From positions 60,276,079-60,340,078 of the forward strand of contig OY829327.1 in the NCBI GenBank assembly GCA_963691655.1: 64,000 bases of DNA, written 5' to 3'. Source of the DNA: Toxonevra muliebris (Eukaryota; Arthropoda; Insecta; Diptera; Pallopteridae). Below, piece by piece: positions 1 to 10,232 of the stretch; within the stretch, counting starts at the first letter, position 1; each line of letters begins with the position of its first letter. The translations under genes and the position numbers were made by a program. The notes under the pieces were generated by a model. That model was given only the letters and a program-made list of their open reading frames with translations. It did not search any database and was not told where the DNA came from.

Positions 1-606
1 ATCAATCATTGTGTTGATAGCTACGTTAACTTTTTTTATGGAATTTTTTGTGTTTTTCGTGGTTGACAAAATACACGAGAAGAGCCTTAAACTACAAAAC
101 CGTTAATTCATATTTTTCTTATTTTAAACTCGTTAACCCTGGGATTGTATATCCCAATAATATTGAAGAAATTCAGTAAAATAGGAGATACGGTTTCCAT
201 TTTATTTGAGTTTTCTTTAAAATACGGATGCTGCCTGTCAATGAGTGGATTGTATACATGCAGTATACATTTCTGGTTATAGCAGACATTATGCCCCATT
301 GGAAAACTTAAGGATAACTGTAAGGATTAAGAGTCGTGGACATATTATTATTTTTTATATTTATTTTAATATTTGCCTAAAATATTGAAGAAACTCAACA
401 AAAATTTATGGGAAAAACTCGGGGTGAAAGGGTTAAATCGAAATCTCGTTAAATCGAAAACCTCTGTAATTCGTAAAAATTTGCTGGTTCCTTGCGAATA
501 CGAATTATCAGGATTCTGATGTATTAAAAATAAAATTAATTAAATACATGTATTCTTAAAGTTTTTAGTTCACAGCAACTACGTACTAGGACAAATATCC
601 AAACCC
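1..606. other. Intergenic, no gene seen
   Basis: AT-rich sequence without a supported gene. A short open frame on the minus strand (108-299) has no recognisable motif and is judged chance. A TTAACCCT motif near 134 resembles the ends of TTAA-targeted elements elsewhere in the window, but no partner end was found. Confidence 0.6.
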
Positions 607-844
607 ATATCGCTCATTTACTAAAAGACTGTCATAAGTCAAAAAACACGATTTTCGAGTTAGTGATGCAGAATTATTCATTGAGTGTAAAAATTTCATA
701 TTAATATCTTGTATACTCTGCGCGTGAGAATTATAAGATTTCTTCTTTTTGCTGCAAAGTGGAAGTCAATTGAAAACTTTAAATGCGTTTTCAGCAAAAT
801 CGCGTTTTTTGAGTTAAGACAGTCTTTTAGTAAATGAGCGATAT
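607..844. mobile_element. 238-bp MITE of the ATATCGCTC family
   Basis: The two ends are near-perfect inverted repeats of about 50 bp: both begin ATATCGCTCATTTACT and continue through a GACTGTC block to AAAAAAC. The internal part is AT-rich and non-coding. The element at 32450-33858 has related ends (same ATATCGCTC start, then a conserved GTCATAA...CAAAA block), so the two look like one family of different lengths. The superfamily is not clear; the flanks suggest a short AT-type target duplication. It is a non-autonomous DNA transposon by structure alone. Confidence 0.8.
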
Positions 845-1492
845 GTCGTTTGCTTCATTATTGACAGCATCCTCAGCAATTTAATAAGCTTATTTAAAGT
901 AAATTGAATGTAAAATTTACTAAGCAACTGTTTAATATTTCACCACCTTCGCAATATTATAAGGCAAACAACAGCAACGATAGGTGAATTCACAGTATGT
1001 GTGAACATAAAAAATGAACATTTGTTGACAGTTTCGACGTTTTAAAATAAGAGTCCATTCTCTGTATACTCTCTGCTATTCACTTTGTAGAGCAGGGTTT
1101 CTCAAACTGTGGTACGCGTACGTGGTACATGAGTCCTCCAAAGGTGGTACGCTAGCAGATAATAGACGGCAAACGAAATAAGCGATGGCTGAATTTTATT
1201 AAAAATCTATATTTTCGCACATTTTTAATGTTAACAAAATAGAAGTGCGTTTTGTGAAAATAAAACAAGATAATTTGAAAAAGAAGGAAAAATCATCAAG
1301 AGCATTTGGGGCACATTTGACTTTTCCAAAAGGGCACATTTAACAAATATCAAATGTCCCTCACATTGCAGATTTACGTATTTACAATATAATTGTTATA
1401 TTTTCGTTTATACATTTTTAAAGATTTGGTAGCTACATAAAGAAGACAAATCGAAGCGAAATTGATGAAGTGAAAGTGAAGAGAGCTATTTG
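845..1492. other. Intergenic with a possible hAT end and an inverted-repeat arm
   Basis: There is no gene. At 1093 the sequence CAGGGTTTCTCAAACTGTGG looks like a hAT-type terminus, but no matching inverted end was found nearby. At 1307-1347 lies one arm of a long-range inverted repeat whose partner is at 8899-8936. Confidence 0.45.
1307..1347. repeat. Left arm of long-range inverted repeat (GTGCCCC motif)
   Basis: The reverse complement of this stretch aligns over about 40 bp with 8899-8936. Both contain AAATGTGCCC followed about 20 bp later by GTCAA-TGTGCCCC. The arms lie outside the gypsy element and the Tc1 remnant, so they may be ends of an older element that both later entered. Confidence 0.5.
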
Positions 1493-1538
1493 AGATTGGT
1501 ACGATCAACCAAATTATTGTGGAGACAAAGACGTAACT
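1493..1538 (-). repeat. 3' LTR remnant (46 bp)
   Basis: These 46 bp are identical to 7425-7470, the outer (U3) end of the 5' LTR. Left of 1493 the sequence no longer matches the 5' LTR, so about 200 bp of the 3' LTR have been lost or replaced. The ACGTAACT terminus borders a pyrimidine tract at 1539-1551, the complement of the polypurine tract. Confidence 0.9.
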
Positions 1539-1551
1539 TCTCCCTTTTTTT
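1539..1551 (-). promoter_or_regulatory. Polypurine tract of the gypsy element
   Basis: On the minus strand this reads as A-run then GGGAGA directly before the LTR start AGTTACG, the expected position of the plus-strand priming site. Confidence 0.75.
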
Positions 1552-1901
1552 GTAAAAGTGAAGATAATCTGAGCGACTTCAGTTATTAATACATAACTGG
1601 ATTATAGCTGTATATAATATTCAGTATTTCGAAAAAGATAAGCAATTTACTACACTTCGACATATGTAGATACAGTTACAATTACATATTTGATTTTGTT
1701 TTTTTTTTTTTTTTTTTGTAAATTATTGTTATTGTTCGGTACTGTTTTCTTTTTTTTTTTTTTGTTTGTTTTGAAATAATTAACCTTTTTGATTTTGTTT
1801 AACTACACTTTTACATAATTTTTGTAAAATTACTTATATACATACATACAATATTTGTTTTCATACATTATTTTATAATCCGAATTCTTCAAAATACATT
1901 T
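1552..1901 (-). other. AT-rich 3' tail of the gypsy element
   Basis: This stretch lies between the integrase stop and the polypurine tract. It holds two long T runs (about 1699-1718 and 1750-1763) and no coding potential, so there is no env frame here. Confidence 0.6.
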
Positions 1902-3130
1902 TCATTTATTTGAATATTTTCGCTTATTTTTGATTTTACGTTTATGAACTTTTCTTTTGTTTGTTTCTACAGTAGTTTTGTTGTTGTTTAAGACTTTATG
2001 ATTAACGAATTTTTCTGCAAGTTTATTTCTTCTATTATCGGCTTCATATACTATATCATTTGCTTCAAAATTAGGCGGATCTGTTCTACTTTCATTTCGT
2101 TTATTAATATTATTTTTCTTTTGTTCCAAACTTCTGCTGTGTATTATTTTAGTTAATTTTTCGTACTCTTCTGTATGAGCTTGTAAAAATTCTTGATTTG
2201 TTTGTGTATTTGCATTTTTAGGAAATGGTGTTGATTTAAAGTAGTGACCAGTGATTGCCTCAAATGGTGTGAGTTTTGTTAGAGAATGAATCGAATTATT
2301 ATATGTGATCAATGCCCCATTTACTATTTCGCCTATTGATTTGTTTTTGTTCTGGTTGTAGATGATCCTTATGATTTCCGACAAGGTGGAATGAAATCTT
2401 TCAATTGGAGAGTTTCCTGTTGAGTTCTTTGCCGAAGTAGTATGCCACTCAATATCATATATCTGTAGGAATCCTTTAAATACGGTTGAAGTAAATTCGA
2501 GACCATGATGCGAAAAGAAATTTTTTAAGCTTTGAATTATGCAAAGACTGCTTCTTGCTGGTAAAAGATATGCACTTGCAAATTTGCTAAACTTATCCAC
2601 AATTGTTAAAAAGTTTTCTTTATGAACTGAATATATATCTATGTGCACTATTTCGAGAGGTTTTTCTGGTGTTTGAGTTATTTCAAATTTGATAGATTTT
2701 TTGTTTCGTTCATATTTACTTTTTAAGCATATTTCACAATTATTTATAACTTTTGCAATGGATTCTTTCATTTTCGGGAAAAAATATTGTCTTTTCAAAT
2801 GTGCTAATGTCTCACTAATGCCCCTGTGGTTCGATTTTTTGTGATAATCTCTGATAAGTCCTTCCTGTTTCTCTACTTCAAATACGTCTTCAACTAAACT
2901 AGTACAACGGATTAACTTTATATTGCCATTGCTGAAAAATTTTGAAAATATATCCTGAACTATTCGAAACGTGTCATCGTCCGTAAAAATAGCAATCAGT
3001 GTATGCGCATTTGTAAACTTTTTTAGTAATTTTATTAAATTAGTTGCATTGCTGAAATCTTTTTGTTTTAAAATGTGTCTACGTTTTTTCTGAAATAATA
3101 TTTTGAAATGTTCTTGGGGCCTTAAACAAT
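1902..3130 (-). pseudogene. Gypsy pol, integrase region
   Basis: This is the integrase part of pol, which would insert the cDNA into the host genome. An open stretch of 298 codons after an internal Met (1902-2798) continues in the same frame upstream to about 3130. That upstream part carries the N-terminal H-x-H zinc-binding half, completed by CEIC at residues 21-24. The catalytic triad should be D-D(35)E: D54 (VHIDIY) and E133 (SPIERF) are present, but residue 97 is His in SHHGLEF, exactly 35 residues before E133, where Asp is required. A frameshift near 3125-3130 separates it from the RNase H frame. It is broken, and the Asp to His change alone would abolish integration. Confidence 0.9.
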
Positions 3131-4313
3131 CAGTTTTTCTATAATTAATTGGTTACAGAATTCATTCAAAGGCCGCTCAGATATTGATATGCCGTCTTCT
3201 TGATTTTCTTCGGCGGAATGAATTGTTGAAAGCTCCAAGTCATCCACATTATTTTCCAAAGATTCTGTTAAATTTATTTCAACGCGAGATAAAGCATCAG
3301 CATTGCTGTTTTCATTGCCTTTTTTATAAAATATTTCACATTCAAATTCTTCCAGCTTAAGACGCCAACGTACAAGCTTAGAATTTGGATCTTTTAAGGA
3401 GAAAAGCCATGTTAGTGGCTTGTGGTCAGTGATGATTTTGAATTTTCTGCCGAATAAATACGGTCGGAAATATTTAGTGGCCCATACTATTGCAAGAAGT
3501 TCTTTTTCTATTACACTGTAGTTCTGTTCGGACCTATTTAATGTTCTGCTAGCGAAGCAAATTGGTCTGTCTGAACCAATTGCACCTTGAGATAATACCG
3601 CTCCTACAGCTACGTTGCTTGCATCAGTCGTAAGATTAAAAGGCTTGGCGAAATCTGGGTACTGTAAAATAGGTTCATTGCAAAGTATATTCTTACACAT
3701 TTCGAAACAATCAAGAAAGCGGGAGTCTAGTCGTATTTTATGGTCTTTTCGGAAACACTCAGTCAAAGGCTTAGTAAGTTTGGAAAAGTCTTTTATGAAT
3801 TTTCGATAATAACCTATTAAGCCCAGAAACGATTTTATCTGTTTTGGGTACTGGAAAATTTTTAATTACACTTATTTTTTCTGGATTGGGCTTTACGCCA
3901 TCGGTGGTTACAATATGACCCAAAAACGATATTTCTTTGCGAAGGAACTCTGATTTATTTAGCTGAATTTTAAAATTTGCATCTTTTAACTTTTGAAATA
4001 CTGAGCATAGGTTTTCGATATGCTCTTGGAGAGAGGTTGAAAAGATAATTATGTCATCCATATATACAAAGCAACTTTTGCCTATTAAATCACGAAGGAC
4101 ATTATCGATCACTTTCTGAAATGTCGAAGGAGCGTTTTTCAGCCCAAACGGCATCCTGATAAACTCATAATGCCCATGGTCGACCGAAAAAGCAGTTTTT
4201 GGTACATCTTTCTCTTTTACTTCAATTTGATGAAAACCAGATGCAAGATCTAGTGTGCTGAAGTAAAGGCTCTTTCCTAGCTTATCGAGGATATCTGTAA
4301 TATTTGGGAGGGG
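3122..4313 (-). pseudogene. Gypsy pol, reverse transcriptase C-half and RNase H
   Basis: Minus-strand pol continues here in two frames. The upper part (3771-4313) carries the RT palm with MPFGLKNAP and the YMDD catalytic box. The lower part (3122-3766, 214 aa) is the RT connection and RNase H with TTDASNVAVGAVLSQ and the AIVWATKYFRPYLFGR and ITDHKPLTW blocks typical of Ty3/gypsy. A frameshift near 3838 separates the two. The first Met positions are internal and do not represent starts. Confidence 0.9.
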
Positions 4314-5381
4314 TTATCTATCGTCTATTGTTTTTTGATTAAGCTTACGATAGTCCACAACCAGACGCCATTTTTGTTTTCCACTTGCATCGAGTTTTTT
4401 CGGAACGATCCAAATGGGTGAAGACCATGGTGAAAAGCTAGGTCGAATGATTCCATCACCAATCATTTTTGAGATTTGTTCTTTTACTTCCAATTTATGC
4501 ATTTCCGGGTATCTATACGATTTCATATAGATAGGAATGTCATCTTTAGTCTTAATTTCATGTTTTATTTGATTAGTGAATGTTAGTGGTAGGTCTTCTC
4601 GAAAAAAAATATCTTCGAAACGTCTGCAAAGTTTCAACAATTCATATTTTTCTTCTGAATTAAGATGAATTGTTCGAATAAATTTTGTAATATCAAAGTC
4701 AGAATGGTTATTTGTATTTTGTATAGAATAATTATGTATTTCGGTGAACTCAGATTTGTGAAAAGACTCAGCTTTAATTGGCTGCTCGACTACAAAGTCC
4801 TGAGGAATGTCAGAAATATTTATGACTTCTATAAACGAATACCATTCGTCCGCTTTAAAAATTCCTTCTGGTATAAAGAGTTGTTCATTAATTTTTATTG
4901 GTTTTATAAAAATATCTCCAGATTTCACATCTACTGGCAGATGTGCTATGATTTTATTACGAGGTGGAACAGTGTATTTTTGAGACATATAGTTTGGTTT
5001 ATATTTAAGTGGGATTGTTACGTTTTCTGTTTTTAAATTTGAATTTCTTATATCAATTGTTACCCCAAGCTGTTTCATGGTTTCCAAACCTATGAGCCCA
5101 TCAAAATAATTATGAAATTTGAATAGTAAAAATGTTAGTTTATTATCTGTATTAAATTCCTTAAATGCTCTAAGTTCGACTTGTTCGTCAATTAAATGCG
5201 TATTAAATGCTGTTTTTACTTTAATTGGTTTAATTTTTTTTACTATATCTGTCTTTACCAACCATGGATTTAAAAAGGACATATTGCTACCTGTGTCTAT
5301 AAGAAATTTAAGATGATTGTTTTGGCTGTCCAATATATGAATATATGGCAGGACGTATGATTGATGCGAATTAAAATCCAC
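4314..5381 (-). pseudogene. Gypsy pol, protease and N-terminal RT
   Basis: A 355-codon open segment. An aspartic protease motif DTGS lies at residues 29-32 and the N-terminal RT fingers follow at the C-end, with WSSPIWIVPKK and WRLVVDYRKLN. The frame ends at a TAA (4314-4316) exactly where the conserved DDRYPLPN motif would place Tyr, and the same frame stays open into the next RT segment, so this is a nonsense mutation. The start region overlaps the 3' end of gag, consistent with expression by frameshifting in this family. Confidence 0.92.
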
Positions 5382-5461
5382 AAAACCTATTTGTTCTCCA
5401 AGGCAACTTACTGAAAATTTTGGTCATCTATTTCGTTTTGGATGGGATCTAAATTCTGCCT

Positions 5462-6986
5462 CTACTCATTTTTATTTTGGTAGTCAGGGAAAAACGTTTG
5501 ATTTACATCTGAATTATATTGCTGAACACAATAGTTTTCTGTATTTAAGTTTGCATTTACAGCTGTTGTTTGACATTCAGGGTACTCTACGTTAAACACT
5601 TCTTCAACTTTATACCTAGGTAAATTTTGTGGTTGAACTTGTCTATCAAAACGATTTAAATACGAATGTGTCCATTGGTTCGGGTATATCCCCTGAAGAA
5701 TTGACATTGCGTACGTTATTGCGATTGAAGGTATTGTGTGAGAAAGCGTTAGGAAGATTTTGATTTTGTGCAAATGTTTGTGGTTGCATTCTTCGTTGAA
5801 TAAGTTGATTGCTATTGGAAGAATTTTTTTGATAGAAAGTATGAGGAGGTTTTGGTAAATTTTGAAAAACTGGAGTTTGAGTAATTGGTCTATTACGTAA
5901 TTGATTGAAAACATTCTGTGGTCTATGCTGGAAAACTTGTTGTTGGGGTTGGTGTTGTTGTTGCATACCGTATAAAGGGAAAGCTGCATTGGATATAGTT
6001 CTTCTTATGACCTGTTTTATTGGAACTGGGTCCTTTACATACTGAATATTTTGTTCACTTAAACAATAATTGAAAGCTTGAGCCAAAGAAATAGGTTTCA
6101 TTGCTCTAATTGTAGAACCTAAATTGTCCCTGAGTCCAGACAAAAACACATTTAAGCACATATCCTGAAACAACTTTTGTTTAGAAATTCTAACATTCTG
6201 ATCACATTCATGAACTCTTATATGATTAATAAGACTGGACAAAATTTCAATAATTTTAGCGTAAAAAACTTCAACCGGAAAGGAGCCCTGTTTCACAGAA
6301 TGTAAGTCGCGAATTAAACTCGTTTCATTCCGTTTGTCTGCATAATGTATTATTAAATTTTGTTTTATGTGGTCCCAATTAATCGGGGTACCATACATAT
6401 TTAGTACTTCGTTGGCTTCACCAACAATTTTATTTCGTATAGCTCGTAATATTATTTTTTTATAATTATCATTTACTCCAGACAAGCAACTCAAAATTTC
6501 CTCCACATTGTCAAAGAAATCATATAAAGATCTACAATTACCATTGAATTCGGGTACATCTTTCACAGCATCGGGAATTTTTAGGTTTTCCAAAAGCTGT
6601 GATACACGTGTATAGCTACTGTTATTTAAGTTAGAAACACAACCCGTGTTGTTGCTATGTGAAGCTTGTTGATCCAATCGCAATGCTTCATTGCTATTGG
6701 ATGTATATGGTAAACCGTTTAAAATAATGTTATTATTCATGGACGCCATGTTATTTAAACTAGGTTCCATATTATTTTGTTCATGCATTTTGAAACCTTG
6801 CGGATTATTTACAACACTACTGTAGTCAATACTTATATTACTTAAATCTAATGAACTATTTCCAAGTTTATTAATGTCTCCGTATTCCTCAGAGTCTGAA
6901 TCCGATGATGTTTGCTTCTTAGCACTATACGGCGTTGTCCTTTGTTTGTTCCGCCTTAAATGTGCCATATGCATAGAACTCACCAA
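5462..6986 (-). pseudogene. Gypsy gag
   Basis: Gag would form the intracellular particle shell. The main frame runs 446 aa (5646-6986). It has a low-complexity Asn/Ser-rich N-terminus, a capsid-like helical middle (about residues 140-330) and a Gln/Pro/Asn-rich C-terminus without a CCHC zinc knuckle, as is common in gypsy-group gags. It ends soon after an EPMDT motif; a second frame continues from there to 5462, so a single-base frameshift near 5690 probably cut off about 70 C-terminal residues. An ATG at 6984-6986 follows the leader. Confidence 0.82.
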
Positions 6987-7205
6987 GTTTGGATTCAGTT
7001 GATTTATGTGTCAAATACAGCGTGTTCTAGGCCAAAGAATTAAAATTCACCACCTTTAGTGTGCCTCCGTTTTTGCACAAAGCTATTGTAAATGCCGATA
7101 TTCCTTCAGCACTGGAGAGATGCAGCTGCTCCTAGTCAAGTTGATATTCATTCAACTCTCAGCAAATATCAGCAAGATTAGCAACTCCAAAAGCTGTGCA
7201 AAACT
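6987..7205 (-). other. Gypsy 5' leader
   Basis: Non-coding stretch between the primer site and the gag start on the minus strand. I see no other feature in it. Confidence 0.6.
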
Positions 7206-7224
7206 TATCCTACCGACTGCGCCA
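7206..7224 (-). promoter_or_regulatory. Primer-binding site, tRNA-Ser type
   Basis: On the minus strand this reads TGGCGCAGTCGGTAGGATA immediately after the LTR end, the form used by 17.6/297-type elements primed by tRNA-Ser (established knowledge, recognised by eye). Confidence 0.85.
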
Positions 7225-7470
7225 GTTATAAACTTATGTTATTATTTATAAATTTATTTAGTTTTTATTTTCTTAATTAAGCTTTATTTTCAAATCCTCC
7301 ACTTAACAAAATTAACCATGCTTGTTGAAACACAAGATGGAGTGAACCAGTTCTAATTTTCTAAATATATATTTATATATACCTTGATACGGTTTATTCT
7401 ATGTTTCTTTAAAGCATAGTTGCCAGATTGGTACGATCAACCAAATTATTGTGGAGACAAAGACGTAACT
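7224..7470 (-). repeat. 5' LTR of the gypsy element (247 bp)
   Basis: Read on the minus strand it begins AGTTACGTCTTTGTC and ends ATAACT next to the primer site. Only its first 46 bp survive at the other end of the element. TATA-like stretches near 7363-7382 could belong to its promoter, but no start site can be fixed. Confidence 0.85.
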
Positions 7471-7560
7471 CGCGCAGTCGGCAATTGTGTGTGAAGGAGT
7501 AAGATAAGAAGTGGACATATAATTAGTCATTTTATATTCTTTTGCAATCAACTTGACTTA

Positions 7561-8600
7561 GTGCACTTATATTCCGTAAAAACCAATAAAATTGATCATT
7601 TACACATTTCTGTTGAACAATTGTTGATTTTGGTTGTGATGGGCAAAAATAAGAGTTCCACTCCCTCAAAGAGGGAGCTCAGATGGAAAACTTTCCAGAA
7701 CCTTGGGATTATTGCAAAGGTCGTGGAAGAGCTAGCTTTTTTACGTGGAAAAGTGGTCAATGAGACAAGATACTACAAAAAACTCAAATCATTTCATAAT
7801 TTGCAACGCAAAAAAACACTTAAAACGTCTCTAGCTGAAGATAGGTACTTGAATAGGCTCAACAAAATGAACGATTTCTTAACTTTCATCAAACTAAAAT
7901 CACAAATGGACTTAAATTATAATTTGAAAATATCAGCCAGAACTATACGCAAGCGATTAAACGAAAAAAGGAATGCTGGTACGAATTAGCAGACATAAAC
8001 CCAACGGTCCAAAAAAAATATTGCGCAGCGTATTCAATTCGCTAAACGATATCTCCACTAGTACCAGCATTTTTGGAAAACGATTGTTTGGAGCGATGAA
8101 TCCAAATTAAATGTGTTTGGGATCGATGGAAGGGTTGTTGTTAGGAATCCATCAAATACCCAAAATTTACTAAAAAAAAACTGTAAAACAGGGAGCCCTT
8201 ATGTAATGGCTTGGTGGTTTTTCATTTCATCTGGAGTTAGTCCGATTGATTAAATCGATAGCAAAATTACTGAAGAAAAGCACAAGGGCATCCTTAAAAA
8301 TCATCTTCTCCGAGGATACGGTGAAAATTTACCTTTAGATTGGATCTTTCAGCATGATAACGACCCGAAACACACATATCCGGTCGTTAAGTCTTCGTTA
8401 ACTGAGAACAAAATAAAAATTCTCGAGTGACCAGCCCAAAATCCATATTTAAACCATATAGAAAATCTATAGAATATTTTAAAAAGGGTCGTGGCAGCAG
8501 AAATAGAATCAATTCACTGCTGCCCAATGCTCTGGTACTAGTCGAAGAGATGTACAGAAATTATCAGGCAAAAATTGTTTCCACAAAGTACTAATCATCA
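7561..8600 (+). pseudogene. Tc1-like transposase, degenerate
   Basis: A 142-codon open part (7561-7989; probable original start MGKNKS at 7639) contains helix-turn-helix-like sequence and SARTIRKRLNE, as in the N-terminal half of Tc1-family transposases. Beyond 7989 the homology continues in broken frames: VWSDESKLNVFG near 8090 (first catalytic Asp region), WIFQHDNDPKHT near 8340 (second Asp) and WPAQNPYLNHIENL-like sequence near 8430 with the terminal Glu. Multiple stops and frameshifts make it a pseudogene. I could not define its terminal inverted repeats. Confidence 0.82.
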
Positions 8601-9286
8601 AACTTATTATTTTTGATTAATTTTGTTTAGCATATGACTTAATTATACGAACGCAAATTACACCATAGACATACGATAATTTGGAAAAATTTTACATATT
8701 TGACATTATAACTGTTTATTTCTTTTATAATTTCAAATATTGAACTGCTATTTATTTATTTTACCGTTTTTTACCGTTGGTTTTGTTTCTTTTCAATATG
8801 TAGAAACTTTATTTTTTCTTAAAATTCTTCGGCTCATTAATGCATGACTTAATTGTATGTCCACAAGCGTATATAGACGAATGATAAATTTATTAACCTT
8901 TGTCAAATGTGCCCCTTGTAAAGTCAATTGTGCCCCGTACTTAGGGCACTTTTTACCAAATGGGTATTCTGGAAAAAATCCAAAAAACATAGTGATGCAG
9001 TTTTTATATAAATATAGTTTTTTTGAGAACAGTAACACCTTTTAAAATCTATCAATATTTTTCGGAATTACAGGCTTTTGAATATTAAGTGTCAAAGGTA
9101 CCCCACTTTACGGACGACTTTTTCTAAACGAACAATATAAAAGGAAATAAAAAGCTCTGAAAAAAAGAACTGACTACGAGTTAAAGAAAGAACTGAAAAA
9201 GAGAAATATAAAATTAACTGAAAAGAGAAAGGAAATGAACAGCAGAATTCCACTTACTTAAAAAACTTCACTTTTCAACCATTTAA
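8601..9286. other. Intergenic; holds right arm of GTGCCCC inverted repeat
   Basis: No gene is supported. Opposing short frames at 8793-9045 are mirror shadows without motifs. 8899-8936 pairs with 1307-1347 in inverted orientation. A purine-rich stretch lies at 9140-9250. Confidence 0.5.
8899..8936. repeat. Right arm of long-range inverted repeat
   Basis: Carries two TGTGCCCC motifs and aligns with the reverse complement of 1307-1347 with a few mismatches and a 2-bp gap. Similarity stops outside this block. Confidence 0.5.
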
Positions 9287-10232
9287 CCCTGGAACTACAT
9301 TCTTATTTTTATACGTAAACAACTTTAACCGTTATGTGGCTGATAAAAAAAAAACTCTGTTGGCTGATAAGGTATCCAGGTACCGAATATATAATGTCCA
9401 CCTACCATTCGATCTAATCTTACTTTAAGAAGTTAAGGGAACATTTCTATCAAAATTAAACGTTTTTCAAACATGTATCAATTTTATTTTGAAATCGACA
9501 TAGTCAGCAATTTCCCAAATTTACCTACTTATTTTTCGCAGCAATAACCAAAAATTGTTCGATGGCAATACTTCTTTTTGAAAAATAAGCAATCGTTAAA
9601 GTTCCAGTGGTTGTCATTATAGTATTGTAAAAACTTTGCTTTCAATGAAGAAGCCACAGTTTGTTTTCATGTGCCAAAGAAAAATAAAAATGCGATCCTT
9701 CTGTCTTCTGTGCATAGGACTCTTGGTATTGAAAACAAAGTTACGGTAAAACCAAAGAATATTTTACATAACAATTAAACTAAAGGTGGCACTGACTCGA
9801 AATTCTATTGAGCTTGTCGTTGGAAAACCCATAATTCCAAGCAACGTTGAACCCTCACATTAAAAAAAGTACTTTATTTGAAAGAAAAGTCTGAAAATCC
9901 TGCCGAACATTCAAGCAGCAATCCCGTGTGCAATACTTGCGACCAAACTTAAATATGTCACTTTTTAAATGTGTTAATTTACCACATTTTTCAACATTAA
10001 AAAAAAATTTAGGGACCCGGGTACCTTATCAACTTTTTAAGGGCTAAGTTTTAGTTTTTGCTATTTTTGTTAAGAACTTATTATAAAATAATCAAGGAAA
10101 TTATAATTTTGGACCCCAAGAAAAGTCTTTAGAGATGTCACGAGGACTCAGCCACCTAAAACCCATATTTCGAGAGATAACACAGTTTAAAAACCATTTA
10201 GGTACCCGGATACCTTATCACTCCGCTGAGGG
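9287..10232. mobile_element. PiggyBac-like non-autonomous element flanked by TTAA
   Basis: The left end reads TTAA then CCCTGGAAC (TTAA at 9283-9286); the right end reads GCTGAGGG then TTAA (10233-10236). TTAA target sites with CCC starts are the hallmark of piggyBac. Subterminal copies of a GATAAGGTATCC-GGTACC block occur near 9366 (forward) and at 10010 and 10200 (inverted). There is no transposase frame in the 946 bp. Terminal identity is short, so the element boundaries are an inference. Confidence 0.6.

Larger units (their letters stand above)
1493..7470 (-). mobile_element. Ty3/gypsy LTR retrotransposon, degenerate, env-less
   Basis: The order on the minus strand is 5' LTR (7224-7470), serine-type primer site, leader, gag, pol (protease, RT, RNase H, integrase), AT-rich tail, polypurine tract and a 46-bp stub of the 3' LTR (1493-1538). 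The LTR starts AGTTAC and ends TATAACT, as in insect gypsy-group elements, and the primer site matches the tRNA-Ser type known from the 17.6/297 lineage. No env frame follows integrase. Several frameshifts, one nonsense codon and an integrase active-site substitution show that it is dead. A Tc1-like remnant abuts it on the right. The subgroup assignment is inference from the primer site and LTR termini. Confidence 0.93.

Noticed and set aside
4665..5316. Plus-strand frames opposite gypsy pol
   Set aside because: They are antisense shadows of the protease-RT coding region.
1902..7470. Gypsy element as an env-bearing endogenous retrovirus
   Set aside because: Only about 350 bp of AT-rich non-coding DNA separate integrase from the polypurine tract; there is no env frame.
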